Numbered from the stretch's first letter, positions 20,988-31,190 are shown. The stretch is 64,000 nt of DNA from Cytobacillus dafuensis (GCF_007995155.1 NZ_CP042593.1:3452001-3516000), one strand, 5' to 3'. The notes: generated by a model from the sequence alone, not told the origin. Numbers and translations are program-made.

Positions 20988-22253
20988 TTGACTATAAAAC
21001 CTTTAGCATTCCGAATGCGACCAAGAAATATTGAGGAAATAATTGGACAAGAGCATCTTGTAGCTGAAGGAAAAATCATAAATCGAATGGTAAAGGCAAA
21101 ACAGCTTTCCTCCATGATATTATATGGCCCGCCCGGAATTGGAAAAACATCGATTGCAAGTGCGATTGCTGGAAGTACCCGTTATGCTTTTCGGAATTTG
21201 AATGCCGTTACCAATAACAAAAAAGATATGGAGATAGTTGCTGCTGAAGCCAAAATGTCAGGAAAAGTTATCCTACTTCTTGATGAGGTGCATAGACTTG
21301 ATAAAGGAAAGCAAGACTTTCTGCTACCTTATTTAGAAAATGGAATGATTACCTTAATTGGAGCGACAACGAGTAATCCATATCATGCAATCAACCCAGC
21401 GATACGGAGCCGCTGTCAAATTTTCGAGTTAAAGCCTTTATCTGTAGATAATATTAAAGAGGCATTACTGCGGGCGGTCAGTGACAATGAACGGGGGCTA
21501 GGAGAAAAAAATATTCATTTAAATGAAGAAGCTCTAGCACACTTTGCCACTGCTTCAAACGGAGATGTAAGAAGTTCATTAAATGCTCTGGAATTAGCTG
21601 TTTTATCAACAGAGCCAGATGAATCGCATTCGATTCAAATTGACTTAGCGACAGCAGAGGAATGTATGCAACGAAAGAGTTTAGCTCATGATAAAGATGG
21701 TGATGCCCACTATGATGTTCTCTCCGCCTTCCAGAAATCAATTCGAGGAAGCGATGTAAATGCTTCCCTTCACTATTTAGGGAGATTAATTGAAGCAGGG
21801 GATCTGCCTAGTATTAGTAGACGATTATTGGTGATTGCCTATGAAGATATTGGCCTTGCTTCACCTCAAGCGGGGGCACGGACACTGGCGGCCATCGAAG
21901 CTGCAGAACGAGTAGGGTTTCCTGAAGGGAGAATTCCGCTCGCAAATGCTGTTATCGAGCTTTGTCTATCTCCTAAATCAAACTCTGCTATTATGGCGGT
22001 TGATGAGGCACTAGCTGATATACGCGCAGGAAAAAGCGGAGAAGTCCCTGATCACTTAAAGGACGCTCATTATAAGGGTGCAAAAGAGCTTGGAAGAGGA
22101 ATTGATTATAAATATCCTCATAATTATGATGGCGGCTGGGTTAAGCAGCAGTATTTACCTGATAAAATAAAGAATAAGAAATACTATCAGCCGAAGAAAA
22201 CGGGAAAATTTGAACAAGCATTGGCAGTAGTCTATTCCAATTTACAAAAATAA
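20988..22253 (+). CDS. rarA: Replication-associated recombination protein RarA (YrvN)
   Basis: A 421-residue AAA+ ATPase (MgsA/WRNIP1 type) acting at stalled forks. Walker A LYGPPGIGKTS is at 45-55, Walker B LLLDEVHR follows, sensor 1 is in IGATTSNP, and the C-terminal tetramerisation domain contains RRLLVIAYEDIGLA and KDAHYKGAKELG. The likely start is TTG at 20988, eight bases after GGAG. It gives MTIKPLAFRMRP and the same length as the B. subtilis protein, while the upstream GTG/ATG overlap the SD. It is the only plus-strand gene in 20 kb. Confidence 0.96.
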   Translation: MTIKPLAFRMRPRNIEEIIGQEHLVAEGKIINRMVKAKQLSSMILYGPPGIGKTSIASAIAGSTRYAFRNLNAVTNNKKDMEIVAAEAKMSGKVILLLDEVHRLDKGKQDFLLPYLENGMITLIGATTSNPYHAINPAIRSRCQIFELKPLSVDNIKEALLRAVSDNERGLGEKNIHLNEEALAHFATASNGDVRSSLNALELAVLSTEPDESHSIQIDLATAEECMQRKSLAHDKDGDAHYDVLSAFQKSIRGSDVNASLHYLGRLIEAGDLPSISRRLLVIAYEDIGLASPQAGARTLAAIEAAERVGFPEGRIPLANAVIELCLSPKSNSAIMAVDEALADIRAGKSGEVPDHLKDAHYKGAKELGRGIDYKYPHNYDGGWVKQQYLPDKIKNKKYYQPKKTGKFEQALAVVYSNLQK

Positions 22254-22274
22254 TTCTATACTATATCTGCAACA

Positions 22275-22338
22275 AGATGGCAGAAGGGGCAGTTTCATAA
22301 GTCGAGTTTTCAACTTAGAAATGCCCCTTCTGCTTGAA
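22275..22338. terminator. Long hairpin between rarA and yhcI
   Basis: The outer stem GCAGAAGGGGCA / TGCCCCTTCTGC is extended by GTTTC/GAAAT pairing and an inner TAAGT/ACTTA. It sits between convergent gene ends. There is no immediate T run, so it may be a bidirectional transcript-end or RNA-stabilising hairpin. Confidence 0.6.
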
Positions 22339-22388
22339 TAAATGCAGTTTTTTTAGCGGTATTTAGGATAGCCGATCTTCATCCATCC

Positions 22389-23348
22389 CTAAGCCGCTAC
22401 ATCTCTCTTTTTAAATACTACAAAAGCGATTACCTGGAACAATAAGAAGTACAAGATTAACATTACAGCAGAGAATCCTAATGTCATCCCTTCTACCATT
22501 GGAGTTCCTTCAATATATTGCAATAGATCAGTATTAGCGAATAAAGAATATTTTGCCCATTCATATTTCATAGAAATCAATCTAGTTACTTGTTCCCCCA
22601 TGAATAAGAGGAATAAAGCTAATCCTATTGCAAGCGAGCTATTTCTAAATGCTGCTGAGATCATAAAGGCCATCGTTGCAAGCATTAACATACTAATAGA
22701 CTTCATACCATAAGTGATGATAAGATGAACAATAATATTTTGTTCTTTAACTTCGCCTGCATAATAGTTTAAATATGGGAGCGGGTTTTCTGGCAGTCCA
22801 AAAAGAATGGCACCAAGTAATGCAGAATAAGCAAACAAAATGAACAGCATAAAAAGTCCAAATAACAGAGCAGTTATATATTTCGACAATAATATCTTTT
22901 CTCTTTTAATCGGCCGTATCAGTAGTAGTTTGATCGTTCCCCAATTAAATTCACTTGATACAATCCCTGCTGCAATAATAATGACAAATAATCCAACAAA
23001 ATCAATTAAATCTGATATATTTGATACAAATCCCCAAACCGAATATTCTTCATTAGGAGAAATATCATGTTCAATTCGGTAGTTATTAATCGATATATTT
23101 CTTTCATAATATTCTTTCACATCCTTCGATGCTGAGGAACCCATCTCATTTAAATGTTTATTATATTCTTCGTTTTGAACTTGAAGCCCTTTTTTCCAAT
23201 CTGAGTTGTCAGGTACTGATCCCTTTGAATCTTGGTATTTAATAAATCCGCCTGCAACAGTTGTTACTAATAACAATATTCCGATCATTACATATGTGCC
23301 GGGCCGTTTAAATATTTTCATCCATTCATTTTTGATTAAATTAAGCAT
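22389..23348 (-). CDS. yhcI: ABC-2 type permease (YhcI-like)
   Basis: A 319-residue membrane protein with an N-terminal segment (about 17-40), a soluble extracellular part (about 41-105), and five further hydrophobic helices ending in KKRDVAA. This is the ABC-2 permease layout of antibiotic or lipid exporters. It overlaps the end of the YhcH-like ATPase by eight bases, so they form one transporter. The operon order matches B. subtilis yhcEFGHI. The substrate is unknown, and peptide or envelope-stress export is the usual inference. Confidence 0.85.
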   Translation of the reverse strand: MLNLIKNEWMKIFKRPGTYVMIGILLLVTTVAGGFIKYQDSKGSVPDNSDWKKGLQVQNEEYNKHLNEMGSSASKDVKEYYERNISINNYRIEHDISPNEEYSVWGFVSNISDLIDFVGLFVIIIAAGIVSSEFNWGTIKLLLIRPIKREKILLSKYITALLFGLFMLFILFAYSALLGAILFGLPENPLPYLNYYAGEVKEQNIIVHLIITYGMKSISMLMLATMAFMISAAFRNSSLAIGLALFLLFMGEQVTRLISMKYEWAKYSLFANTDLLQYIEGTPMVEGMTLGFSAVMLILYFLLFQVIAFVVFKKRDVAA

Positions 23349-24267
23349 GGACGGTTTCCTCCTTATTTGAAGTTACTTCGAGGAATCGATCTTCGAGAGT
23401 TTTTGTTACTTCTTTAATGCCATATATTTGAATTTCATTATGAACTAGCACTTGTACCGTTTCAGGAACCTCTTCCTTTATGAGCGGTAATGACACACCA
23501 ATTTCAGTCTGCTCAATACGGTTCGAAGGATAAGTCGCTTTTAGCAGCTTTAAAGCTTTATCCTTATTATCCACCTCAAATTCATACATTTTCTCTTTTC
23601 CTTGAACAAAATCGTTCATTAGTTGAACATCGATGAGTTTTCCATTTTGTATGATCCCAATGCGGTCACACATCATTTCCATCTCAGAAAGTAAATGACT
23701 TGATACAATGACCGCCATATCCTTTTCTCTTGCTAGCTTTCTAAGATGATCTCTGATCTCTCTTATACCTGCTGGATCCAGCCCATTTGTCGGCTCATCT
23801 AAAATTAATACTTTAGGATCGTGGAGAAGGCATTGTGCTAATCCAAGTCTTTGCCTCATTCCAAGTGAATATGTCTTTACCTTGTCATGGATTCTGTCTG
23901 TAAGTCCAACAAGTTCTACCGTTTCATCTATTTTCATCTTTGATATCCCTTTTGACATTCTCGAATAATGAACTAGGTTTTGGTAGCCACTCAAGAATTT
24001 ATACATTTCCGGATTTTCCACTATAGCTCCGATATGGGAGACCGCTTTTTCAAAATCTGTCTTGATGCTAGATCCCTGGATTATAATGTCACCGGATGTA
24101 ATTCCAATTAGACCGACAATCATACGGATCGTAGTAGTTTTACCCGCTCCATTTGGACCAAGAAAACCAAACACTTCTCCTTTATTCACATTAAAACTGA
24201 GTGAATCAATGATTGTTCTTCCCTTAATTACCTTTGTTACATTTTGAATTTCTACAATGCTCTTCAT
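23341..24267 (-). CDS. yhcH: ABC transporter ATPase (YhcH-like)
   Basis: A 308-residue ATPase of the bacitracin/lantibiotic exporter type. Walker A is FLGPNGAGKTTTIR (about 34-47), the signature is SLGMRQRLGLAQ, Walker B is VLILDEPTNGLDP and the switch histidine is in SSHLLSEM. A C-terminal extension of about 90 residues follows the nucleotide-binding domain, as in this subfamily. It overlaps yhcI and starts 12 bp after yhcG. Confidence 0.88.
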   Translation of the reverse strand: MKSIVEIQNVTKVIKGRTIIDSLSFNVNKGEVFGFLGPNGAGKTTTIRMIVGLIGITSGDIIIQGSSIKTDFEKAVSHIGAIVENPEMYKFLSGYQNLVHYSRMSKGISKMKIDETVELVGLTDRIHDKVKTYSLGMRQRLGLAQCLLHDPKVLILDEPTNGLDPAGIREIRDHLRKLAREKDMAVIVSSHLLSEMEMMCDRIGIIQNGKLIDVQLMNDFVQGKEKMYEFEVDNKDKALKLLKATYPSNRIEQTEIGVSLPLIKEEVPETVQVLVHNEIQIYGIKEVTKTLEDRFLEVTSNKEETVHA

Positions 24268-24279
24268 TATTATCTCCTC

Positions 24280-24972
24280 TCATTCTTTGAAGGTTCTTTT
24301 CATCCACTCGATAATCGATAGACCTTCCATCTCCCGTAATTCCTCGACATTATGGCGTCCAATTATCTTTCCATCTTGAATAGCTAGTACCTCATCCAGC
24401 AGTGGCTCTATTTCATCAATTTCATGTGTAGCAATAATAACGATTTGGTTGTCAAAATCTATATATGAAAGCAATCCTTTTACTATCGAATCCCTAACCA
24501 TTGGGTCAAGGCCTGAAAAAGGTTCATCCAAAAGCAGCACAGATGCTTCCCTTGCCAATGCAAGTACTAGTTTCAATCGTCCTCTGTTTCCTTTTGATAG
24601 CTGTTTAATATTTTTTTCTTTGTCTAATTTCATGAATTGAAGTAATTCATTTGCTCGATCAATCCGAAAATCCTGAAACTGTGTAGCATAGAAATCAATC
24701 ATATCTTTTACTTTAAAAGGCTGATAAAACATATCTAGCTCAGTCAAATAGGCTACTTCATTTGCTATTTTTCGATTTGCTAGTTTTCCATTTACTAGTA
24801 CTTGGCCACTAGTTGGATGGACGAGACCAGCAATCAATTTCAAGGTTGTTGATTTTCCGCTTCCATTTGGTCCAAGCAGCCCATAAATTTTCCCTTTCTC
24901 CAATGAATAGGTTACATCGTTAAGGCCATATTCACGTCCATATTTTTTTGTTACATTTTGAAACTCAATCAT
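24280..24972 (-). CDS. yhcG: ABC transporter ATPase (YhcG/YtrB-like)
   Basis: A 230-residue ATPase with Walker [12 protein letters not shown] (about 32-42), Walker [15 protein letters not shown] and the switch [10 protein letters not shown]. Its signature loop is [16 protein letters not shown]. The canonical LSGGQ is degenerate (SKGNRGR), a mark of the YtrB/YhcG group. It overlaps the GntR gene by eight bases. It may pair with the membrane protein YhcE while YhcH pairs with YhcI, giving two transporters in one operon. Confidence 0.87.
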   Translation of the reverse strand: MIEFQNVTKKYGREYGLNDVTYSLEKGKIYGLLGPNGSGKSTTLKLIAGLVHPTSGQVLVNGKLANRKIANEVAYLTELDMFYQPFKVKDMIDFYATQFQDFRIDRANELLQFMKLDKEKNIKQLSKGNRGRLKLVLALAREASVLLLDEPFSGLDPMVRDSIVKGLLSYIDFDNQIVIIATHEIDEIEPLLDEVLAIQDGKIIGRHNVEELREMEGLSIIEWMKRTFKE

Positions 24973-25348
24973 TTCCTTTCTCCCGCTTTCCTTTAATATA
25001 AAATTCTAAGCCGGAGAGCATTTCTTCATCAGAAAAACCAAGTTCCTTCATATTATTGAAAAATGCTTCAATGATTTCCATTTGCAAACGAACTTTTAAT
25101 TCCTTAATTAGATTGTCATTTTCTGTTACAAATGTCCCCTGCCCACGCCTTGTTTCCACGATTTCCATCCTCTCCAATTCACTATATGTTCGTTGAATCG
25201 TATTTGGATTGACACCCGTTTGTATCGCCATCTCACGAACAGAAGGGAGTTTATTTCCAGGTAATAAATCTCCTCTAATAATTTGCTGATTAATTTTATC
25301 AACGATTTGCATATATATTGGCTTCGATGCTTGGAATTCTTCTCCCAT
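24965..25348 (-). CDS. yhcF: GntR family regulator, YtrA subfamily (YhcF-like)
   Basis: A 127-residue regulator. The winged helix spans residues 10-75 ([27 protein letters not shown] ... GQGTFV) and a short C-terminal helical dimerisation tail replaces a ligand domain, typical of the YtrA subfamily. ATG at 25348 is seven bases after GAGGTG. A longer TTG frame begins on that SD and is unlikely. It is the second gene of the operon and probably represses it through the inverted repeat at 26165-26188. Confidence 0.88.
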   Translation of the reverse strand: MGEEFQASKPIYMQIVDKINQQIIRGDLLPGNKLPSVREMAIQTGVNPNTIQRTYSELERMEIVETRRGQGTFVTENDNLIKELKVRLQMEIIEAFFNNMKELGFSDEEMLSGLEFYIKGKREKGND

Positions 25349-25352
25349 TACA

Positions 25353-26141
25353 CTACACCTCAACTTTCCGCTCTAAAAGCCAAACTGCGATGAAGAAGAC
25401 TAAGATGACAACTGCTGCGTAAATAATGCCATTCGTCAATGATATTTCTGCTGCTTCTACAACTTTACCAGTACCTATTGAGTCTCCCACTTCAATCTTA
25501 ATTGACTTCATAAAATCAAGGGAAATTACACCACTTTGTTTAAGGTTTTTATAAAACGGGAGATTTTGAATATAATTACTAACAACTTCTAAAAGAATCC
25601 AAAAACCTATTAAGATTGGCCATCTAAAATTCCTTGCAATAGGCACTTTTTTCAACGAATGATAGAATGACCAGTAAAATAGCACCCAAACTCCAAGGTA
25701 GATAGAACTTAAGACAATGGCTACTCCCATCAACATCATATTTGGAAAAGGTTCTTCAATAAATTGGGTGAAACCCCCTCCATGATCTGATAAATTTACT
25801 TGCCAATGTGCAAAGAACATGGCAAGTAAAAGGGATATAAGAAAATAGACTGAACCCGCAGCAAGCTTTGCCAAAAATAGCTTAACTCCGCTATTAGGAT
25901 TGTGAAGCCAAAGCTGTGATTGACCTTCCGTATTTAAAGAAGTGATTAAAAATGCAGGTAGATACAATCCGTGTGCAACTAAAATCATTATAGAAACAAT
26001 CGGTAAGATCTCAGGCTCATTGAAATATCGTGTTAAAGCAAGTCCCGCAAAAATTGCTATGATAAACAAAGCCATCCCAATTAAGAACCAATTTCTCGAT
26101 AATTTTATTTCTTTCATAAATAAACCTTTAAAAGCCCTCAA
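25353..26141 (-). CDS. yhcE: Multi-spanning membrane protein (YhcE-like)
   Basis: A 262-residue membrane protein with about six hydrophobic segments, first at residues 18-40 and last at 238-256. It resembles an ABC-2 permease without a recognised signature. The start is TTG at 26141, eight bases after AGGAGG. It is the first gene of yhcEFGHI-like, with its stop four bases before the GntR start. It probably forms the membrane part for the YhcG-like ATPase. Function is inferred from context only. Confidence 0.8.
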   Translation of the reverse strand: MRAFKGLFMKEIKLSRNWFLIGMALFIIAIFAGLALTRYFNEPEILPIVSIMILVAHGLYLPAFLITSLNTEGQSQLWLHNPNSGVKLFLAKLAAGSVYFLISLLLAMFFAHWQVNLSDHGGGFTQFIEEPFPNMMLMGVAIVLSSIYLGVWVLFYWSFYHSLKKVPIARNFRWPILIGFWILLEVVSNYIQNLPFYKNLKQSGVISLDFMKSIKIEVGDSIGTGKVVEAAEISLTNGIIYAAVVILVFFIAVWLLERKVEV

Positions 26142-26164
26142 ATTTTCTTCCTCCTGAGCGATTC

Positions 26165-26208
26165 AGTGTTCTAGATAAATAGTACACTCATACATATTCG
26201 AATGTCAA
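26165..26208 (-). promoter_or_regulatory. Promoter and YtrA-type operator of the yhc operon
   Basis: TTGACA (26208-26203), an 18-bp spacer and TACTAT (26184-26179). Lying over the -10 is AGTGTT-N12-TACACT (26165-26188), one base short of the AGTGTA-N13-TACACT operator described for YtrA-type GntR regulators. The position would block polymerase, so autorepression by the YhcF-like protein is likely. Confidence 0.75.
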
Positions 26209-26251
26209 TCCTTATTTACTTTTATGGATAAATTAGGCTGTTGAAGAAAAA

Positions 26252-26284
26252 TAAAAAGGTCTGGCATTAATAGACCAGACCTTA
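26252..26284 (-). terminator. Terminator after tcdA
   Basis: The 9-bp stem AAGGTCTGG / CCAGACCTT with a 10-nt loop. The minus strand continues TTTTATTTTT. Confidence 0.85.
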
Positions 26285-26296
26285 CCTATCAATATA

Positions 26297-27058
26297 TTAA
26301 TCATTTACCCGATTTATTGGTACATCCTTTAGCAGTTGTCTGACAACATAGCTGGCCATAACTAGACCTGCTACAGAGGGAACGAAGGCATTAGAGGAAG
26401 GCGGCATTTTTGCTTTTCGTATTTCTGCGTCGTCTTTCCCTACTTCCTTCCTAACCTCTTCACGAATGACAATCGGACTTTCATCTGAGAAAACAACAGA
26501 AATCCCTTTGCGAATTCCCTCTTTTCTTAGGCGAGTTCGAATAATCTTGGCAATTGGATCTGTATGAGTTTTAGAAATATCAGCAATTTGGAAACGAGTA
26601 GGATCCATTTTATTGGCTGCCCCCATACTTGAAATGATGGGGATATTTCTTTTCAAACATTCCTTCATCAAATGAATCTTATAAGAAATCGTATCAGATG
26701 CATCAACCACAAAATCAAGTCCATGCTCAAAAAACTGCTCATACGTTTCCTCTGTGTAAAACATTTTCAATGCAATTACTTCACATTCTGGATTAATATC
26801 TTTAATCCGCTCCTTCATTAAATCAACCTTTGGCTGACCTACAGTAGAAAGCAAAGCGATGATTTGCCGATTTACATTTGTTATATCTACATCATCTTTA
26901 TCGACTAACACTAAACGACCAACACCTGACCGTGCTAATGCTTCTGCAGCGAAAGTCCCGACACCGCCAATTCCAAGAACAGCAACAGTGCTGTTTGTCA
27001 TAATATCTAGCCCTTCCTTGCCAATGGCTAGCTCATTCCTAGAAAATTGATGCAACAT
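26297..27058 (-). CDS. tcdA: tRNA threonylcarbamoyladenosine dehydratase TcdA (YrvM)
   Basis: A 253-residue E1-like enzyme that uses ATP to cyclise t6A37 of tRNA to ct6A. The nucleotide-binding glycine motif is VLGIGGVGTFAAEALARSG (about 28-46) and the adenylation-type DKDDVDITNVNRQ follows. The variable lid carries RKAKMPPSSNAFVPSVAG. ATG at 27058 gives MLHQFSRNELAIG as in B. subtilis YrvM. An upstream extension to 27106 is not needed. It lies just downstream of the 6S RNA gene, as in B. subtilis. Confidence 0.94.
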   Translation of the reverse strand: MLHQFSRNELAIGKEGLDIMTNSTVAVLGIGGVGTFAAEALARSGVGRLVLVDKDDVDITNVNRQIIALLSTVGQPKVDLMKERIKDINPECEVIALKMFYTEETYEQFFEHGLDFVVDASDTISYKIHLMKECLKRNIPIISSMGAANKMDPTRFQIADISKTHTDPIAKIIRTRLRKEGIRKGISVVFSDESPIVIREEVRKEVGKDDAEIRKAKMPPSSNAFVPSVAGLVMASYVVRQLLKDVPINRVND

Positions 27059-27171
27059 ATTTATCTCAACTCCATACGTTTCAAATCCAGACCCTAATAG
27101 GGACATTTCTTTATTTTTTTCCCGATATGACTATATCATACTTATTCAGTAAAATAACAGTTCAAAATACA

Positions 27172-27204
27172 AAAAAAATCCAAACCTAAAATTAGTTTGG
27201 ATTA
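27172..27204 (-). terminator. Terminator of the 6S-1 RNA gene
   Basis: ATCCAAAC / GTTTGGAT, an 8-bp stem with a 9-nt loop. It is followed on the minus strand by eight T. Confidence 0.9.
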
Positions 27205-27217
27205 CGTTCATATGTAT

Positions 27218-27411
27218 GGAAAGAGTCCCAATCGTGCCGTCGCTTTGATGCCTTCGTTTTGAACCCGCACTTAGCAGGTGGGTGTCCTGTTCCCTGCTTT
27301 TTGCAAGTCCTCGTCTTGGAGGCATTTACGCGGCTGGAAAACTCCGGACTCCCGAAGGAAAAATGTTCGGTCAAAATTTCAGGTTACACAACGAACACAT
27401 CAGGACTCTTC
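27218..27411 (-). ncRNA. bsrA: 6S-1 RNA (BsrA)
   Basis: The interval between aspS and tcdA is the bsrA locus in B. subtilis. On the minus strand the ends pair (AAGAGTCC with GGGACTCTT). The interior has the family segments GTCCTGATGTGTTCG, GAGTCCGGAGTTTTCCAGCC, TGCCTCCAAGACGAGGACTT and CACCCACCTG, which give a long stem with a central bubble. 6S RNA mimics an open promoter and binds SigA-RNA polymerase. Short reading frames here are chance. The mature 5' end is about nine bases after the predicted start, fitting 5' trimming of a precursor. Confidence 0.93.
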
Positions 27412-27426
27412 TATTGAATTACTGAT

Positions 27427-27455
27427 ATTTTAACATAAAAACGGTGCTATATCAA
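27427..27455 (-). promoter_or_regulatory. Promoter of 6S-1 RNA
   Basis: TTGATA (27455-27450), a 17-bp spacer, TAAAAT (27432-27427). Transcription would start near 27420. Confidence 0.7.
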
Positions 27456-27493
27456 GGAAGCAGCAATAGGTCTATTTTCATTTTTTTACAATT

Positions 27494-29278
27494 TTATTGT
27501 CCTGATTTAGCTTTTTTTAATTTTAATGCTAAATGCAAATCATCTAATTGTGCTTCACTTACTTCACCAGGAGCATCTGTTAACAAGCAGCTTGCACTTG
27601 CTGTTTTCGGGAATGCAATCGTGTCACGCAGATTTGATCTGCCAGCTAAAAGCATGACTAATCTGTCAAGACCTAGAGCAATTCCTCCATGTGGAGGAGT
27701 CCCATATTCAAATGCTTCCATTAAGAAACCGAATTGCTCATTTGCTTCCTCTTCAGAGAAACCAAGGACCTTAAACATTTTTTCCTGTACAGTTCTTTCA
27801 AAAATACGAAGTGAGCCTCCGCCAAGCTCATATCCATTAAGAACTAGGTCATAGGCTTGTGCCCTAACTTGAGATGGATCTGTATCAAGAATTTCCAGAT
27901 CTTCTCTAAATGGCATTGTGAAAGGATGATGTGCCGCGAAATATCTGCCTGCCTCTTCATCATATTCAAGCAATGGCCAGTCAGTGATCCATAAGAAGTT
28001 AAACTTGCTTTGATCAATAAGTTCAAGGTCTTTACCTAGCTTGGAGCGTAAAGCACCTAGTGCATCCGCTACAACATTTTTCTTATCGGCCACGAATAAT
28101 AACAAATCTCCAGGTTCAACTGATAAGGAAGCAGTAATTGCTTTTTGCTCTTCTTCCGTTACAAATTTAGAAATTGGTCCTTTTAATCCATCTTCTTCTG
28201 CTTTTAACCAAGCAAGTCCTTTAGCACCATATACGGCCACAAATTCTGTTAAAGCATCAATATCCTTTCTAGAATATTTGTCTGCTCCATTCTTAACATT
28301 GATTGCCTTTACTTGGCCTCCTGATGAAACAGCTCCTGCAAATACTTTGAAGCTAGAATCCTTTACGATCTCTGATAAATCTGTTAATTCCATTTCAAAT
28401 CGTGTATCAGGCTTATCAGAACCAAAACGATCCATTGCATCTTGATACGTCATTCTTTGGAATGGTGTTTGAATATCAAGTTCTTTTACTTCTTTCATAA
28501 TTTTTTTCATCATGTTTTCCATAAGGCCAATGATTTCATCTTGGCTCATAAAACTCATTTCGATATCGACCTGTGTAAATTCAGGTTGACGGTCAGCACG
28601 TAAATCCTCATCTCGGAAGCAGCGGGCAATTTGATAATATCGTTCAAATCCACCAACCATTAACAGCTGCTTAAAAATTTGCGGTGATTGTGGCAAAGCA
28701 TAGAATTCACCGGGATGAACACGGCTTGGAACTAAATAATCACGAGCTCCTTCAGGCGTGCTCTTTGTCAAAATCGGTGTTTCCACATCAAGAAAACCTT
28801 CTCCGTCTAGGAATTCTCTCATCGCTTTTGTCACTTGATGACGCATTTTAAATGTTTCAAATATCACAGGTCTTCTTAAATCTAAATAACGATATTTTAA
28901 ACGTATATCCTCTGAAACATCTGTCTTATTATCAATCATGAATGGAGGTGTTTTCGCTTCATTTAAGATCGTAATCTTTCCAGCTTGGATCTCCACTCTT
29001 CCTGTTTTTATATTGTCATTAATGGTACCTTCCTGACGAGCGATTACTTCTCCTTCAATATCAAGAACAAATTCATTTCTTACTTTTTCCGCTACAGCAA
29101 GCGCTTCTTTTGAAACCTCAGGGTTGAAGACAACTTGAACAATTCCAGTTCGGTCCCTTAGATCAATAAATATTAATCCGCCTAAATCACGGCGCTTTTG
29201 TACCCAGCCTTTTAATACAACTTTTTCGCCAATTGACGTTTCTGTTAATTCCCCGCAGTAGTAAGATCTCCCAAACAT
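27494..29278 (-). CDS. aspS: Aspartyl-tRNA synthetase
   Basis: A 594-residue class IIb synthetase. The N-terminal OB anticodon-binding domain contains [20 protein letters not shown]. The catalytic core includes [23 protein letters not shown] (motif 2) and [14 protein letters not shown] (motif 3), with the bacterial GAD insertion between. AGGAGG lies seven bases before the second ATG (29278). ATG at 29281 is also possible. It lies 155 bp after hisS, and the pair is probably co-transcribed from the hisS T-box promoter, as in B. subtilis. Confidence 0.97.
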   Translation of the reverse strand: MFGRSYYCGELTETSIGEKVVLKGWVQKRRDLGGLIFIDLRDRTGIVQVVFNPEVSKEALAVAEKVRNEFVLDIEGEVIARQEGTINDNIKTGRVEIQAGKITILNEAKTPPFMIDNKTDVSEDIRLKYRYLDLRRPVIFETFKMRHQVTKAMREFLDGEGFLDVETPILTKSTPEGARDYLVPSRVHPGEFYALPQSPQIFKQLLMVGGFERYYQIARCFRDEDLRADRQPEFTQVDIEMSFMSQDEIIGLMENMMKKIMKEVKELDIQTPFQRMTYQDAMDRFGSDKPDTRFEMELTDLSEIVKDSSFKVFAGAVSSGGQVKAINVKNGADKYSRKDIDALTEFVAVYGAKGLAWLKAEEDGLKGPISKFVTEEEQKAITASLSVEPGDLLLFVADKKNVVADALGALRSKLGKDLELIDQSKFNFLWITDWPLLEYDEEAGRYFAAHHPFTMPFREDLEILDTDPSQVRAQAYDLVLNGYELGGGSLRIFERTVQEKMFKVLGFSEEEANEQFGFLMEAFEYGTPPHGGIALGLDRLVMLLAGRSNLRDTIAFPKTASASCLLTDAPGEVSEAQLDDLHLALKLKKAKSGQ

Positions 29279-29287
29279 CATTTTTCC

Positions 29288-29428
29288 TCCTATTGTCTAG
29301 CAATTCTTATTGTCTAGCTTCGGCAGCTAGGGGCTCGAGGTCTTAAGTCGGTCCGACCAAAAGGTTAAAGGGTAACCTTTTAATCGGCCCGTCTTAAACT
29401 TGTCGCCCCTGGGCAAGCTGCCTACGCT
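29288..29428. repeat. Dispersed repeat between hisS and aspS
   Basis: The plus strand shows TTGTCTAGCTTCGGCAGC, GGGGCTCGAGGTC, AAAGGTTAAAGGGTAACC (a hairpin), CGTCTTA..CTTGTCGCCCC and CAAGCTGCCTACGCTTTT. GGCTCGAGGTC, the AAGGTT...AACCTTT hairpin and GTCTTA..CTTG recur in the same order at 52075-52145. The ends pair (CGGCAGCTAGGGG with CCCCTGGGCAAGCTGCC), so it is one long imperfect hairpin inside the hisS-aspS transcript. Confidence 0.75.
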
Positions 29429-29432
29429 TTTC

Positions 29433-30704
29433 TTATTTATTTAACTCTGAAAATTTTTCTATAAAAGAATCAAGTGCAATCTCAGATTGCTCTCCTGTTT
29501 CCATGGATTTCAGGTTGATTTTATTCTCCTTAAGCTCATCTTCCCCTAAAATTGCTACATATTTTGCATTTAGACGGTCAGCAGCTTTAAATTGTGCTTT
29601 TATTTTTCGATCCAAGTAGTCTCTTTCAGCAGAAAAGCCTGAAAGACGAAGCTTCTGCAGCAATCCTACCGTATAATCTTTCGCTTCTTCGCCTAGTGAA
29701 ACGAGATAGCAATCGATTTCTTCCTTGATTGGAAGCGTTATTTGCTCTGCATCTAATGCTGCGATAAATCGTTCAATACTCATCGCAAAACCGATTCCAG
29801 GTGCCTCAGGGCCACCTAGCTCTTCAGTAAGACCGTTATAGCGACCGCCTCCACAAAGAGTTGTTATGGCGCCAAAACCTTCCGCCTCGCTCATAATTTC
29901 AAAAGCAGTATGGTTATAGTAATCCAGACCGCGAACTAGATTTGAATCTACCTCGAATTCAATACCAAGATCAGTTAAATACTGTTGTACTTTTTTAAAG
30001 TATTTTTTGGAATCCTCGTTTAAGTAATCAATAATTGAAGGAGCTGTTTTCATAAGCTCATGTTCACGGTCCAGCTTGCAGTCTAGAATACGCATTGGAT
30101 TTTTCTCTAATCTATTTTGACAATCAGAGCAAAAATCGCCAATGCTCGGTTTAAAGTGATTTACTAAAGCTTCTCTGTGTGCTGCTCTGCTTTCCCTATC
30201 TCCCAAGCTATTAATGATTAACTTTAGCTTTTTTAATCCTAATTCCTTATAAAGAGACATCGCTACCGCAATCACTTCTGCATCAATGGCCGGATCATTA
30301 CTTCCTATCGCTTCAACGCCAAACTGGACAAACTGGCGGTATCTTCCTGACTGTGGACGTTCATATCGGAACATGGGCCCCATATAATAAAGCTTTACAG
30401 GCTGATTCGGATCACCATACATTTTATTTTCGACATAGGAGCGAACAACTGCAGCTGTTCCTTCCGGCCTTAATGTTAAGCTTCTCTCTCCACGATCTTC
30501 AAATGTATACATTTCTTTTTGCACAATATCAGTCGTATCTCCAACACTTCGTAAAAATAACTCGGTATGTTCAAAAATCGGTGTTCTGATTTCACGATAA
30601 TGGAATTTTTTACATATCTCTCTTGCTTTTTCTTCTATAAAATGCCATTTTTCAATTTCTCCTGGGAGTATATCTTGTGTACCTCTTGGTATTCGAATTG
30701 ACAT
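29433..30704 (-). CDS. hisS: Histidyl-tRNA synthetase
   Basis: A 423-residue class II synthetase. Motif 1 is in the N-terminal 70 residues ([15 protein letters not shown] ... [10 protein letters not shown]), motif 2 in [19 protein letters not shown], the histidine loops are [11 protein letters not shown] and GGGRYNGL, and motif 3 is [11 protein letters not shown]. The HGTP anticodon domain follows. Length and motifs are standard. A T-box leader with a likely CAC specifier lies upstream, so expression responds to uncharged tRNA-His. aspS follows in the same transcript. Confidence 0.97.
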   Translation of the reverse strand: MSIRIPRGTQDILPGEIEKWHFIEEKAREICKKFHYREIRTPIFEHTELFLRSVGDTTDIVQKEMYTFEDRGERSLTLRPEGTAAVVRSYVENKMYGDPNQPVKLYYMGPMFRYERPQSGRYRQFVQFGVEAIGSNDPAIDAEVIAVAMSLYKELGLKKLKLIINSLGDRESRAAHREALVNHFKPSIGDFCSDCQNRLEKNPMRILDCKLDREHELMKTAPSIIDYLNEDSKKYFKKVQQYLTDLGIEFEVDSNLVRGLDYYNHTAFEIMSEAEGFGAITTLCGGGRYNGLTEELGGPEAPGIGFAMSIERFIAALDAEQITLPIKEEIDCYLVSLGEEAKDYTVGLLQKLRLSGFSAERDYLDRKIKAQFKAADRLNAKYVAILGEDELKENKINLKSMETGEQSEIALDSFIEKFSELNK

Positions 30705-30819
30705 GTTATGTTTCCTCCTAAATTCGAATTAATATAGTATGCAAAAAGTCATTCGACCTACTTCAACTTTACTAGTCATTCAAGATTGTTTAAGTAAATC
30801 GACCAACTATTTTTTACAT

Positions 30820-31190
30820 ATAAAAAAGCCCCCGCCTCCTTGTATAAAATATACAAGGGACGAGAGCTTGTAGTTTCCCGTGGTGCCACCCTAATTGAAG
30901 ACGTAGAAATACGTTCTTCCTCTTTTACAGTTAACGCCTGTGAACGTTCAACTCCTATTAAAAGCAGATGCTTCTTTCAGAGAGAAACCTACGAAGTGTT
31001 CTTTCATTAAATCATCATGCAGAAATGTTTTCAGCCTATGACATTTCTTCTCTTTTCATGTGGGGTTTAATTACTCTTCTTCATCAAACAGTATTAGAAA
31101 AGCAGAGAGTGCCTTCGTATTGGCTTAATTTATAAACTCATGGCCCTCGATGCTAGTCATTTATTTATTTTTAAACTTCTCATAATGTTT
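30820..31190 (-). ncRNA. T-box riboswitch leader of hisS-aspS
   Basis: The minus strand carries the T-box AGGGTGGCACCACG (30892-30879), then a terminator stem (CCCTTGTAT / ATACAAGG) and GGGGGCTTTTTT. Upstream is a stem I with AAGAGTAATTAAACC and the AGGCTGAAAACATTTC loop segment. GAACACTTCG fits a CAC (His) specifier. The intervening 30893-31190 forms stems I-III. It begins downstream of a good promoter and ends about 110 bp before hisS. Confidence 0.93.

Noticed and set aside
27192..27374. 60-codon open frame between aspS and tcdA
   Set aside because: It lies wholly inside the 6S-1 RNA sequence and its strand; the conservation there is of RNA structure, and the frame has no SD.
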